NCBI GenBank assembly: GCA_017620615.1
Contig: JAGAUW010000011.1
Location: 1 to 64,000, forward strand
From: Clostridia bacterium
GTDB lineage: Bacteria > Bacillota > Clostridia > Monoglobales > Monoglobaceae
Direction: 5' to 3'
DNA length: 64,000 nt
Positions within the stretch are counted from its first letter, which is position 1; each line of letters begins with the position of its first letter. Positions 1-8,629 of this stretch are shown piece after piece. Below the pieces are notes generated by a model. The model saw only the letters and a program-made list of their open reading frames with translations. It was not told the origin of the DNA and made no database searches. Made by a program: the position numbers and the translations under genes.

Positions 1-940
1 ACGCCTTGTTTATCATATCCATTTCCTTCTTACAATCCTTATACTTGAAGTCCATTTCCTTGCCGCCAACGATTGCAGGAAGCTCCGCAAGGTCAGCGGG
101 AACAGTCCAGTCAAGAGTGATATTCGAGAATGGTGCCTGAGTTCCCCAACGGGACGGTGTATTTACGCCGTAAATAAATGATTCAATGCACTTTTTAACC
201 TGGTCATAGCTGAGGTTGTCCACCTTTACAAAAGGCGCAAGATATGTATCAAAAGAGCTGAACGCCTGAGCACCTGCCCATTCATTCTGCATAATTCCAA
301 GGAAGTTTACCATCTGGTTACAAAGGGTAGCAAGGTGACTTGCAGGAGAAGATGTAATCTTTCCCTCAACGCCGCCAAGACCCTCCTGAATAAGCTGTTT
401 AAGTGACCAGCCTGCACAATAACCTGTGAGCATAGAAAGGTCGTGAATGTGAATATCCGCATTTCTGTGAGCGTTGGCAATTTCCTCGTCATAAATTTCA
501 CTGAGCCAATAATTCGCGGTGATAGCACCCGAGTTTGAAAGAATAAGCCCTCCCACCGAATATGTAACAGTAGAATTTTCCTTAACACGCCAGTCATTGA
601 TTTTTACGTAATTGTCAACAACCTCTTTGTAGTCAAGGATGGTTGACTGCATATTACGCATTTTTTCATGCAGCTTTCTGTAAAGGATGTATGCCTTTGC
701 AACATCAGCATACCCAGCCTGAACAAGAACAGACTCCACGCTGTCCTGAATATCTTCAACAGATATTGCCTCCTCCTTCACCTTTGGCTCAAAGTCAGCT
801 GTAACTTTCAGCGCCAAAAAGTCTATAATGTTCTGATTGTATTGTCTGTTTTGAGCCTCAAAGGCCTGAAGCATAGCGTCACTGATTTTGGACAAATCAA
901 ACTCAACAAGCTTGTTATCTCTCTTTTTTACCTTATACAT
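1..940 (-). CDS. nrdD: Anaerobic (class III) ribonucleoside-triphosphate reductase, N-terminal part
   Basis: The gene reduces ribonucleotides to deoxyribonucleotides with a glycyl radical. About 313 codons are present; the catalytic C-terminus and glycyl-radical loop lie beyond the window start. The start is an ATG at 940 behind GGAGGGG. Residues 1 to about 95 form an ATP-cone (allosteric domain, beginning MYKVKKRDNKLVEFDLSKI), followed by the start of the catalytic barrel with the motif HIHDLSMLTGYCAGW. It follows the activase gene nrdG by 46 bp and shares its NrdR-controlled promoter. The sequence differs clearly from the second NrdD at 48.8 kb and resembles the Thermotoga-like branch, though subtype placement is inference. 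Family assignment is secure. Confidence 0.93.
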   Translation of the reverse strand, partial: MYKVKKRDNKLVEFDLSKISDAMLQAFEAQNRQYNQNIIDFLALKVTADFEPKVKEEAISVEDIQDSVESVLVQAGYADVAKAYILYRKLHEKMRNMQSTILDYKEVVDNYVKINDWRVKENSTVTYSVGGLILSNSGAITANYWLSEIYDEEIANAHRNADIHIHDLSMLTGYCAGWSLKQLIQEGLGGVEGKITSSPASHLATLCNQMVNFLGIMQNEWAGAQAFSSFDTYLAPFVKVDNLSYDQVKKCIESFIYGVNTPSRWGTQAPFSNITLDWTVPADLAELPAIVGGKEMDFKYKDCKKEMDMINKA

Positions 941-986
941 AATTTCCCCTCCGTTTTTCTATCAGCTTTTCTGCTGTAATTTTTAT

Positions 987-1676
987 TTATATTCCTCTCA
1001 AAGCAGCGTCGGGAACGTATCCCCTTGCCGCCTTGAGCAAATTTTCCATTTCTTCTTTTGTAAATTCCAATAAGGTCTTATCAGGAACACCATCGCTCAT
1101 TTTAAACCCCTGCAGAAAATATCTCTTCTCCCCCGCAATCATTTTTGCCATTTCAGCGACGTCTTCTTCGGCATGTATTCCCTTTACCAAAGTTGTCCGG
1201 AATTCATGTTCTATCTTTGATTTTTTCAATATTTCAATGGATTTTTTAATGCTTTCGGCATCAAAGTTATCTATGCCAACTGCCGCGCCGTACTGGGGCA
1301 AAGAATTTTTTATATCCATAGCTACATAATCAACCGAGCCGCTTGCCAAAGCCGTTTCAAGCATCTTGGGGAAGCATCCGTTGGTATCAAGCTTCACAAG
1401 GAATCCCATATCCTTTATCTTTTTCAAGAATTCAAAGACCTCTTTGTGCATAAGGGGCTCACCGCCGCTTACACAAACTGCATCCAAGACGCCTTTGCGT
1501 CTATCAAGAAACGAAAAAAACTCACCCTGAGAAAGAAAATCCCCATTTTCATCAAAAGCAAGCGCAGAATTATGACAAAAAGGGCATCTTAAGTTGCATC
1601 CGCCAAGAAAAACCGTGCAAGCCACTCTTCCCGGAAAGTCAAGCAAGGTTGTCTTCATAAGTCCGCAAATTTTCAC
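987..1676 (-). CDS. nrdG: Radical-SAM activating protein of anaerobic RNR
   Basis: A glycyl-radical-enzyme activase of 229 aa. It uses a 4Fe-4S cluster and S-adenosylmethionine to place the radical on NrdD. The cluster motif CNLRCPFC (CX3CX2C) is near residue 28, followed by the SAM-binding region VSGGEPLMH near residue 70. The start is GTG at 1676, seven bases after a perfect AAGGAGG. At 229 aa it is longer than the compact NrdG at 51.0 kb and belongs to the longer pyruvate-formate-lyase-activase-like NrdG type. It is the first gene of its transcript, with nrdD second, the opposite order from the second RNR locus. Confidence 0.9.
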   Translation of the reverse strand: MKICGLMKTTLLDFPGRVACTVFLGGCNLRCPFCHNSALAFDENGDFLSQGEFFSFLDRRKGVLDAVCVSGGEPLMHKEVFEFLKKIKDMGFLVKLDTNGCFPKMLETALASGSVDYVAMDIKNSLPQYGAAVGIDNFDAESIKKSIEILKKSKIEHEFRTTLVKGIHAEEDVAEMAKMIAGEKRYFLQGFKMSDGVPDKTLLEFTKEEMENLLKAARGYVPDAALRGI

Positions 1677-1739
1677 CGAAACCCCTCCTTTTCAGCACTT
1701 TTCAAGCCTTTGAGGGGCTTGTATGTATTTTTTATTAAA

Positions 1740-1814
1740 ACACAATATATTGGTTTTAAAAGATTTAAAACGCACTACATATGCTATTATATAGTAGCAA
1801 AATTTGTTTGTCAA
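1740..1814 (-). promoter_or_regulatory. Promoter of nrdG-nrdD with paired NrdR boxes
   Basis: On the minus strand there is TTGACA (1809-1814), a 17-bp spacer and TATAAT (1786-1791). Two NrdR-box-like sites lie at 1740-1753 (ACACAATATATTGG on the plus strand) and 1772-1785 (weaker, GCACTACATATGCT). Their starts are 32 bp apart, three helical turns, as expected for NrdR. They cover the transcription start, so repression by dATP-bound NrdR is the likely control. Confidence 0.82.
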
Positions 1815-1981
1815 CATCAATTCCGGACTGTTTTTATCTTACAGTTTTTTACATATGCCTCAAAGCCTTGCGGCAGTAGATTTTGCCGAATTTAGTAAAA
1901 AAATGTAAAATAAAACTTTGTTTATTTTGACGAATTTTGTCATACTGTTTTGTGGAAAATTTTCCATATAATGTTGCAACA

Positions 1982-2020
1982 AAACAACCCTAAACACAAT
2001 ATCTTGTGTTTGGGCTGTTT
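1982..2020 (-). terminator. Hairpin terminator, possibly bidirectional
   Basis: A 16-bp imperfect stem with loop TATC is followed on the minus strand by TTTTG. It sits between the small gene that ends at 2045 and the nrd promoter, and probably ends the small gene's transcript. Confidence 0.6.
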
Positions 2021-2044
2021 CCTCTTGATTTACTACTTAATTTT

Positions 2045-2269
2045 TCATGGTAATTCATCAAAACCATATTTCCTGCATATTTCATTAATCTTTTTCATAG
2101 TTTCCGTTTCTGAAACTCCAAAATCCATCAAGACCGGCTGCAGTTCTTTTATCAATGCTATCTCCCGCTCATCTTCTCTCCCCAGATATTTAGAAATTTC
2201 ATCGTCCGTTGTTTTTCCCATCATTCCGGTTGCTACCGCTACTCCATATAATTCAATAAATCTTTTCAC
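2045..2269 (-). CDS. Small protein of unknown function
   Basis: I do not recognise this 74-residue protein. It is charged and helical-looking (for example KTTDDEISKYLGREDEREI), with no Cys pairs, signal peptide or membrane segment. The open frame extends to an ATG at 2284, but that ATG lies inside the ribosome site. GGAAGGA followed by six bases and GTG at 2269 points to the GTG start. It is transcribed away from the ribbon-helix-helix gene at 2422, and the two share an intergenic region with four 10-bp repeats. A regulatory link to that gene is possible but only inferred. Confidence 0.6.
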   Translation of the reverse strand: MKRFIELYGVAVATGMMGKTTDDEISKYLGREDEREIALIKELQPVLMDFGVSETETMKKINEICRKYGFDELP

Positions 2270-2307
2270 TCTAAATCCTTCCATTCTAACATTTTATTGG
2301 TTGTGTT

Positions 2308-2347
2308 GTTTTATATTGTTTTATATTATTTTAAAGTATTTTAAAGC
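2308..2347. repeat. Four contiguous 10-bp direct repeats, candidate operator
   Basis: The stretch reads as two copies of GTTTTATATT followed by ATTTTAAAGT and ATTTTAAAGC, with no gaps. A 10-bp period places each unit on the same face of the helix. Ribbon-helix-helix proteins often bind such phased short repeats upstream of their own gene, and one is encoded 75 bp away. Confidence 0.6.
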
Positions 2348-2421
2348 ATTTGTCAATATTCAGTCCTGTTTTCTTGTATAATTCTTTTGTAGAATACTTA
2401 CATTAACTGTGAGGTGATATT

Positions 2422-2571
2422 ATGAAACCGTTAAAAGAAAGCATCAGTATAACCATTGATAGTGATATTTTGGCAAAAGCAAGGCAAGAAGCCGAAAAGG
2501 ATGACCGTTCTCTTTCGCAATATATAAACATAGTCCTGAAACAACATATAAACAATCTCAACAAAAAATAG
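2422..2571 (+). CDS. Ribbon-helix-helix (Arc/CopG-type) DNA-binding protein
   Basis: A 49-residue protein. A beta-strand segment (ESISITIDSDI) is followed by two helices (LAKARQEAEKDDRSLSQYIN and the C-terminal part), the compact ribbon-helix-helix fold of small dimeric repressors and antitoxins. The ATG at 2422 follows GAGGTGA. A strong terminator begins at the stop codon, so it is monocistronic and no toxin gene follows it. It probably regulates itself and perhaps the divergent gene through the 10-bp repeats at 2308-2347. The target is inferred. Confidence 0.75.
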   Translation: MKPLKESISITIDSDILAKARQEAEKDDRSLSQYINIVLKQHINNLNKK

Positions 2572-2599
2572 CGGAGAAAACTTTCTCCGCTATTTTTTT
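2568..2599 (+). terminator. Rho-independent terminator of the RHH gene
   Basis: Twelve-base-pair stem (ATAGCGGAGAAA and its complement), two-base loop, then seven T. It overlaps the stop codon of the RHH gene. Confidence 0.85.
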
Positions 2600-2601
2600 G
2601 C

Positions 2602-2633
2602 AAAAAAATGGTCATCTTGCGATGACCATTTTT
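2602..2633 (-). terminator. Rho-independent terminator of tuf
   Basis: Stem AATGGTCATC/GATGACCATT with loop TTGC and a T run on the minus strand. It lies 26 bp past the tuf stop codon. Confidence 0.85.
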
Positions 2634-2658
2634 AAATCAGCTTAAATCAGCTCGGTTA

Positions 2659-3861
2659 TTATTCAATAACTTCAGTAACAACACCTGAACCAACTGTACG
2701 GCCGCCTTCGCGGATAGCGAAACGAAGACCTTCTTCGATAGCGATTGTAGTTGTAAGTTCAACAGTCATTGTAACATTGTCACCAGGCATACACATTTCT
2801 GTGCCTTCAGGAAGGTTTACAACACCTGTAACGTCAGTTGTTCTGAAATAGAACTGAGGTCTGTAGTTTGTGAAGAAAGGTGTATGACGTCCGCCTTCTT
2901 CCTTAGTAAGAACGTAAACTTCGCCCTTAAACTTTGTGTGAGGTGTAATTGTACCGGGTTTTGCAAGAACCTGTCCTCTTTCGATTTCGTTTCTCTGAAC
3001 ACCACGGAGAAGAGCACCGATGTTATCACCAGCTTCAGCCTGATCAAGAAGCTTTCTGAACATTTCGATACCAGTAACAACAACCTTGCGTGTTTCGTCA
3101 GAAAGACCAACGATTTCAACTTCGTCAGAAAGGTTGAGTGTACCCCTTTCAACTCTACCTGTCGCAACTGTACCACGGCCTGTGATTGAGAACACGTCTT
3201 CAACAGGCATAAGGAAAGGAAGATCGCTCTTTCTTTCAGGTGTAGGAATGTATGCATCTACTGCATCCATAAGTTCCTTAATGCAAGCATATTCAGGAGC
3301 TGAAGGATCTGTTGAATCAGATTCGAGAACTGCAAGACCTGAACCCTTAACGATCGGGATTTCATCACCCGGGAATTCGTATTCTGAGAGAAGGTCACGA
3401 ATTTCCATTTCAACGAGTTCGAGAAGTTCGGGATCGTCAACCTGGTCAACCTTGTTCATGAAAACAACGATCTTCGGAACGCCAACCTGACGTGAAAGAA
3501 GAATGTGTTCTCTTGTCTGAGGCATAGGACCATCAGCTGAAGAAACAACGAGGATAGCACCATCCATCTGAGCTGCACCTGTGATCATGTTCTTAACGTA
3601 GTCAGCATGTCCAGGACAGTCAACGTGAGCATAGTGACGAGCTTCTGTTTCGTATTCAACGTGAGCAGTAGAGATTGTGATACCTCTTTCTCTTTCTTCC
3701 GGAGCTTTGTCGATCATATCGTAAGCTTCGTACTGTGCCTTACCGTCCATAGCAAGCACCTTTGTGATTGCAGCAGTAAGAGTTGTTTTACCATGGTCAA
3801 CGTGGCCGATTGTACCAATGTTAACATGGGGTTTGGTTCTTTCATATTTAGCTTTTGCCAT
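2659..3861 (-). CDS. tuf: Translation elongation factor Tu
   Basis: EF-Tu, 400 aa, the usual length. It carries aminoacyl-tRNA to the ribosomal A site as the GTP complex. The G1 motif GHVDHGKT is at about residues 19-26, DCPGH at about 81-85 and NKVD at about 136-139. Beta-barrel domains 2 and 3 follow and end in [15 protein letters not shown]. The ATG is preceded by TTAGGAGGA. It is the last gene of the str cluster but has its own promoter in the 111-bp gap after fusA and its own terminator, which allows high expression. Confidence 0.98.
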   Translation of the reverse strand: MAKAKYERTKPHVNIGTIGHVDHGKTTLTAAITKVLAMDGKAQYEAYDMIDKAPEERERGITISTAHVEYETEARHYAHVDCPGHADYVKNMITGAAQMDGAILVVSSADGPMPQTREHILLSRQVGVPKIVVFMNKVDQVDDPELLELVEMEIRDLLSEYEFPGDEIPIVKGSGLAVLESDSTDPSAPEYACIKELMDAVDAYIPTPERKSDLPFLMPVEDVFSITGRGTVATGRVERGTLNLSDEVEIVGLSDETRKVVVTGIEMFRKLLDQAEAGDNIGALLRGVQRNEIERGQVLAKPGTITPHTKFKGEVYVLTKEEGGRHTPFFTNYRPQFYFRTTDVTGVVNLPEGTEMCMPGDNVTMTVELTTTIAIEEGLRFAIREGGRTVGSGVVTEVIE

Positions 3862-3907
3862 TATTAGTTCCTCCTAACTTATATAAGTTAATTATTTACT
3901 GTTTATT

Positions 3908-3936
3908 ATTTTACTACAATTTTGCACAGTTTTCAA
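3908..3936 (-). promoter_or_regulatory. Promoter of tuf
   Basis: Minus-strand TTGAAA (3931-3936), 17-bp spacer, TAAAAT (3908-3913), between fusA and tuf. It supports separate transcription of tuf. Confidence 0.65.
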
Positions 3937-3972
3937 TAGCTTTTTTGAAAAAAGTTCTAAAAATCTGTACAA

Positions 3973-6084
3973 TTATTCGCCGCTTGTTCTGGCGCTGATA
4001 ATCTTATCCTGAACAGACTTGGGAACTTCACTGTAGTGTGAAGGCTCCATTGAATACTGTCCACGACCCTGTGTTCCTGAGCGGAGAACGGTTGCATAAC
4101 CGAACATTTCTGAAAGTGGAACATCTGCTGTTACCTGAGTAACACCACCGCTACGAGATTCCTGGCACTTAATCATACCACGTCTTGAGCTAAGGTCACC
4201 GATAACAAATCCAAGATAATCATCAGATGTGATAACGTTAACAAGCATGATAGGTTCTTTGAGCACGGGGTCTGACTTTCTCATAGCTTCTTTGAATGCC
4301 ATAGAAGCAGCAATCTTAAACGCCATTTCAGAAGAGTCAACTTCGTGGTATGAACCATCATAAAGTGTAGCCTTAAGGTCAACTACGTTGTAGCCTGCAA
4401 GAACACCATTGAGCATAGCACTCTGAATACCTGCGTCAACAGCTGGAATATATTCCTTGGGAACAGCACCGCCGACAATCTTATTTTCGAAGATATAACC
4501 TTCGCCTTCGCCCAGAGGCTCAAACTTAACAAGAACGTGTCCGTACTGACCTTTACCACCTGACTGACGAGCATACTTGTGGTCAACGTCAACTTCTTTT
4601 CTGAATGCTTCACGATAAGAAACCTGAGGTTCACCAACGTTTGCTTCTACCTTAAATTCACGCAAGAGTCTGTCAACAATGATTTCAAGGTGAAGCTCAC
4701 CCATACCTGCGATGATTGTCTGACCTGTTTCTTCATCTGTATATGTCTTGAATGTTGGGTCTTCTTCTGCAAGCTTCGCAAGAGCAATACCCATCTTTTC
4801 CTGACCAGCTTTTGTTTTGGGCTCAATAGCCACACGGATAACCGGTTCAGGGAAGTTCATTGATTCAAGAACGATAGGATGCTTTTCATCACAAAGAGTT
4901 TCACCTGTTGTTGTATTCTGGAGACCAACTGCAGCTGCAATGTCGCCTGAATAAACTATATCAAGGTCTTCTCTGTGGTTTGCGTGCATCTGAAGAATTC
5001 TACCTATACGTTCACGCTTGCCTTTGCAAGAGTTGAGAACGTGTGAACCCTTTTCAAGTGTACCTGAATATACACGGAAGAAACAAATCTTACCAACAAA
5101 CGGGTCTGTGGCAATCTTGAACGCAAGAGCTGCGAAAGGTGCATCGTCAGATGATGGTCTTTCGTCTTCCTCTTCTGTATCAGGATTAACACCCTTAATA
5201 TTTGGAACATCAGTTGGTGCGGGCATATATTCAATAACTGCATCAAGAAGCAGCTGAACGCCCTTGTTTCTGTACGCTGTTCCGCAAAGAACAGGTACGA
5301 TTTCGTTGTTGATGGTTGCACGACGAAGTGCAGCTTTGAGTTCACCAACAGTAATTTCTTCACCGCCAAAGTACTTTTCAAGAAGCTCTTCGTCGGTTTC
5401 ACAAATAGCTTCCACCATCTTGTCATGGTATTCCTGAGCCTTGTCCATCATGTCAGCAGGAATAGCATCTTTGTGATAGCTGTTTCCGAGTTCATCATCA
5501 TAAATCTCGGCTTCCATATTCATAAGGTCAATGATACCAACAAATGTGTCTTCAGCACCGATAGGAAGCTGAATGGGAACACCGTTAGCATTAAGACGCT
5601 CGTGAATCATATTTACAACGTTATAAAAATCTGCACCCATAATATCCATCTTATTGACAAATATCATACGGGGAACCTTGTATTCGTCAGCCTGACGCCA
5701 AACAGTTTCAGACTGAGGCTCAACGCCACCCTTAGCGCACATAACAGTAACAGAACCATCAAGAACTCTCAGCGAACGCTGAACTTCAACAGTGAAGTCA
5801 ACGTGTCCGGGAGTATCAATGATATTAATTCTGTGCTTCAAACCACCATAAGGACCTTCTTTAGGTTCCCAAAAACAGGTTGTTGCAGCAGAGGTAATTG
5901 TAATACCACGCTCCTGTTCCTGAGCCATCCAGTCCATGGTCGCGCCGCCTTCATGGGTTTCACCAAGCTTGTGATTGATGCCTGTATAATACAAGATTCT
6001 TTCGGTTGTAGTTGTCTTACCGGCATCGATGTGAGCCATGATACCGATATTTCTTGTTCTTTCAAGCGAATACGCTCTACCCAT
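3973..6084 (-). CDS. fusA: Translation elongation factor G
   Basis: EF-G, 703 aa, the GTPase that drives translocation and, with RRF, ribosome recycling. G1 is [12 protein letters not shown] near the N-terminus, followed by the switch region DTPGHVDF and NKMD. Domains II-V follow. An in-frame TTG at 6102 lies inside the ribosome site; AAGGAG at 6090-6095 followed by ATG at 6084 (MGRAYSLE) is the better start. It sits between rpsG and tuf as in most bacteria. The 193-bp gap before it carries a nested palindrome (6149-6278). Confidence 0.97.
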   Translation of the reverse strand: MGRAYSLERTRNIGIMAHIDAGKTTTTERILYYTGINHKLGETHEGGATMDWMAQEQERGITITSAATTCFWEPKEGPYGGLKHRINIIDTPGHVDFTVEVQRSLRVLDGSVTVMCAKGGVEPQSETVWRQADEYKVPRMIFVNKMDIMGADFYNVVNMIHERLNANGVPIQLPIGAEDTFVGIIDLMNMEAEIYDDELGNSYHKDAIPADMMDKAQEYHDKMVEAICETDEELLEKYFGGEEITVGELKAALRRATINNEIVPVLCGTAYRNKGVQLLLDAVIEYMPAPTDVPNIKGVNPDTEEEDERPSSDDAPFAALAFKIATDPFVGKICFFRVYSGTLEKGSHVLNSCKGKRERIGRILQMHANHREDLDIVYSGDIAAAVGLQNTTTGETLCDEKHPIVLESMNFPEPVIRVAIEPKTKAGQEKMGIALAKLAEEDPTFKTYTDEETGQTIIAGMGELHLEIIVDRLLREFKVEANVGEPQVSYREAFRKEVDVDHKYARQSGGKGQYGHVLVKFEPLGEGEGYIFENKIVGGAVPKEYIPAVDAGIQSAMLNGVLAGYNVVDLKATLYDGSYHEVDSSEMAFKIAASMAFKEAMRKSDPVLKEPIMLVNVITSDDYLGFVIGDLSSRRGMIKCQESRSGGVTQVTADVPLSEMFGYATVLRSGTQGRGQYSMEPSHYSEVPKSVQDKIISARTSGE

Positions 6085-6148
6085 AGTAACTCCTTTCAAC
6101 ACATAAGTGTTAAATTAAAATCGAAAATTAGCTTTTCGTCCGTGCGAG

Positions 6149-6277
6149 ATTTTGCGAAGAAATTTGCTTTAGATTCGGTAGATGCAAGGTGCGAAAAAGC
6201 GGAGTGTGTATGATACACATGAGCACTTTTCGTCACCGAGCAAGGCTGCCAAAGATGAAGTAAATTTCAAAGCAAAA

Positions 6278-6278
<1 letters not shown>
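6149..6278. repeat. Nested palindromic intercistronic element (MITE/REP-like)
   Basis: The ends are inverted repeats (6149-6165 against 6262-6278, about 13 of 17 matching). The interior is a second long palindrome centred on TGTGTATGATACACA near 6218. The right end abuts the rpsG stop codon exactly. It has no T run after the stem, so it is not a normal terminator. It looks like a small non-coding mobile or processing element within the str operon. Confidence 0.6.
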
Positions 6279-6748
<470 letters not shown>

Positions 6749-6913
6749 TTATCTTCCCTCCATTCTTTGTGGTAAATGCTATCCACAGGTACTCAATACC
6801 CAAATTGGATACTGCTAGTGCTGTACTACATATTATTGCCAAAGACGTGCCGTCTTTTATATATAAAATAGTAATACGCACTATAAAGTAAATTTCATAC
6901 TAAAATTTTTGTC

Positions 6914-7333
6914 TTACTTACCTTCTTTAGGTCTCTTAGCTCCGTACTTAGATCTTGACTGATTACGTTTCTGAACGCCCTGAGTATCAAGTGTACCACG
7001 GATAATGTGATAACGAACACCAGGGAGGTCCTTAACTCTTCCGCCACGGATAAGCACTACGCTATGTTCCTGGAGATTGTGACCAATACCGGGAATATAA
7101 GCAGAAACTTCGATACCATTTGTAAGACGAACTCTGGCAACTTTTCTAAGCGCTGAGTTAGGCTTTTTAGGTGTCATAGTTCTAACAGAAGTACAAACAC
7201 CACGCTTTTGCGGAGAATCCTGATCGGTATATCTCTTCTTGATAGTATTGAATCCTTTGAGAAGAGCCGGAGCAGTGTATTTCTTTTCCGCAGTCTGTCT
7301 GCCTTTCTTAACAAGCTGGTTAAATGTTGGCAA
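6914..7333 (-). CDS. rpsL: Ribosomal protein S12
   Basis: Decoding-centre protein of the small subunit, 139 aa. It carries the N-terminal insertion typical of Firmicutes S12 ([17 protein letters not shown]). The loop [11 protein letters not shown] keeps the lysine whose change gives streptomycin resistance, so a sensitive form is predicted. [20 protein letters not shown] is intact. The start is TTG at 7333, seven bases after AGGAGGTG; there is no ATG at the expected N-terminus. Confidence 0.97.
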   Translation of the reverse strand: MPTFNQLVKKGRQTAEKKYTAPALLKGFNTIKKRYTDQDSPQKRGVCTSVRTMTPKKPNSALRKVARVRLTNGIEVSAYIPGIGHNLQEHSVVLIRGGRVKDLPGVRYHIIRGTLDTQGVQKRNQSRSKYGAKRPKEGK

Positions 7334-7389
7334 TTATTTTCACCTCCTGTATATAATATAGGTGGGCAAAGCCCATATAAAAACGCAAA

Positions 7390-7635
7390 TTATGCGTCTT
7401 TAACAATAGTAGCAACCGCAGTGGGAACTTCAACGCGACAAGCCTTCCCGAGTTCTTTCATATTATTGACATAAACCACCGCAACATTTTTTTCGCCGCA
7501 AAGTCTCTCGAGGGGAAAAACCACATGGCTGTCAGCATCTCTTGCAACAAACACAAGTTCTGCCCTACCCGCCTCAATAGCCTTTTTGGTCTGTTTGAGT
7601 CCCACCACGTGAGCACTCGTTTTTATTCTTTCCAT
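7390..7635 (-). CDS. rplGB: L7Ae-family ribosomal-like RNA-binding protein (YbxF type)
   Basis: An 81-residue member of the L7Ae/L30e/S12e/Gadd45 family, which binds kink-turn RNA. The fold core (VGLKQTKKAIEAGRAELVFVARDAD and NVAVVYVNNMKELGKAC) is clear. In Firmicutes this gene normally lies between rpoC and rpsL; here it heads the str operon, directly behind its promoter, and rpoC is 55 kb away at the other end of the window. The ATG at 7635 follows AAGGTG. Confidence 0.85.
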   Translation of the reverse strand: MERIKTSAHVVGLKQTKKAIEAGRAELVFVARDADSHVVFPLERLCGEKNVAVVYVNNMKELGKACRVEVPTAVATIVKDA

Positions 7636-7710
7636 TTTATTTCACCTTTGCAGTTTTGCCTGCCGGAATAGTCAAAATACCGCACTATCCCAATATTAAA
7701 AATACATCTT

Positions 7711-7739
7711 ATTGTACCAAGTTTAAATCCATTTGTCAA
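7711..7739 (-). promoter_or_regulatory. Promoter of the str operon
   Basis: Minus-strand TTGACA (7734-7739), 17-bp spacer and TACAAT (7711-7716), followed by a leader of about 70 nt before the L7Ae-like gene. Confidence 0.78.
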
Positions 7740-7825
7740 GTACTACATATATGGTTTATTTTAAAATTTTTCACAATTTATTGTGTCTTTAAACCCCTGA
7801 CTTTTGGCAATTTGTCAAATCGGTA

Positions 7826-8080
7826 TTATTCAGCCTCTTTTGCCGCAGCAAGCGCCTTTGCCAGCTGGTCGGGGCAAGATGTTCCGCGACCGCCACAATC
7901 AATACCCGAAAGCTTTTCTATTGCTTCGTCCACATCCATGCCTTCAACGAGTCTTGAAACTCCCTGAGTATTTCCCATACAGCCCATAACAAACCGTACA
8001 TTTCTCACAACACCACCGTCTATGTCAAAAAGAATCTCTCTTGAGCACGTTCCATGGGTTTTGTACGAATAACTTTTCAC
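7826..8080 (-). CDS. TSCPD domain protein (TIGR03905-like)
   Basis: A conserved clostridial protein of 84 aa named after its C-terminal motif; here RGTSCPDQLAKAL. GCMGNTQGVSRL and DCGGRGTSCPD supply conserved cysteines, so metal or cofactor binding is likely. Related domains occur at the end of some class II ribonucleotide reductases; the stand-alone role is unknown. The frame opens further upstream, but GGGAGGA followed by seven bases and GTG at 8080 marks the start and gives the family's usual length. Confidence 0.82.
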   Translation of the reverse strand: MKSYSYKTHGTCSREILFDIDGGVVRNVRFVMGCMGNTQGVSRLVEGMDVDEAIEKLSGIDCGGRGTSCPDQLAKALAAAKEAE

Positions 8081-8116
8081 AGCAAATTCCTCCCTTTTCA
8101 AAAAATGTAAAGCACG

Positions 8117-8146
8117 CAAAAAGAACGCCCAAAGGCGTTCTTTTCA
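8117..8146 (-). terminator. Terminator of hup
   Basis: Stem GAACGCC/GGCGTTC with a T run on the minus strand, 15 bp beyond the HU stop codon. Confidence 0.85.
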
Positions 8147-8161
8147 AGCTTTTTGACTTTA

Positions 8162-8437
8162 TTATTTGTTGATAAGGTCTTTAAGAGCTTTGCCTGCCTT
8201 GAAAGTAGGAACTTTAGCAGCAGCAATTTTCATTTCAGCGCCTGTCTGGGGATTTCTTCCAGTTCTTGCGGCTCTTTCTCTAACTTCGAAGCCGCCAAAA
8301 CCAACCAACTGAACTTTGTCGCCCTTTGCAAGAGCACCTTCAACTGCGCAAACGAAAGCGTTAAGAGCAGCTTCTGCGTCTTTCTTTGAAAGATTTGCTT
8401 TTTCAGCCATTGCTGAAATCAATTCTGTCTTGTTCAT
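8162..8437 (-). CDS. hup: DNA-binding protein HU
   Basis: Histone-like nucleoid protein, 91 aa, full length. It starts [21 protein letters not shown], with [21 protein letters not shown] in the DNA-binding arm. It bends and compacts DNA as a dimer. AAAAGGAG precedes the ATG. It is monocistronic, with a terminator just downstream. The gap to ftsK (8438-8629) is AT-rich and shows no clear promoter by eye. Confidence 0.97.
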   Translation of the reverse strand: MNKTELISAMAEKANLSKKDAEAALNAFVCAVEGALAKGDKVQLVGFGGFEVRERAARTGRNPQTGAEMKIAAAKVPTFKAGKALKDLINK

Positions 8438-8629
8438 TTTTAAAAACTCCTTTTCTTTAAATATAAAATATTTAAATGTAATAATAATGTTTTTTATATT
8501 TTACTACATTATTTTATAAATTTCCATAGTTTTCTGTATTTTTTTATATTTTTGTGACTTTTCACAATTTTTCTTCGCCCCTTTTGAACCAAATGCACAG
8601 TAATGTAGGGCTTTTTATGAGTGTTTCCA

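Noticed and set aside
2308-2347. CRISPR array
   Set aside because: The 10-bp repeats are contiguous with no spacers; no cas genes are in the window.
2045-2571. Toxin-antitoxin operon with the RHH protein as antitoxin
   Set aside because: The two genes are divergent, not cotranscribed, and the partner does not resemble a known toxin.
5425-6213. Plus-strand open frame of 262 codons opposite fusA
   Set aside because: It is the antisense shadow of a well-conserved gene and has no ribosome site or recognisable domain.
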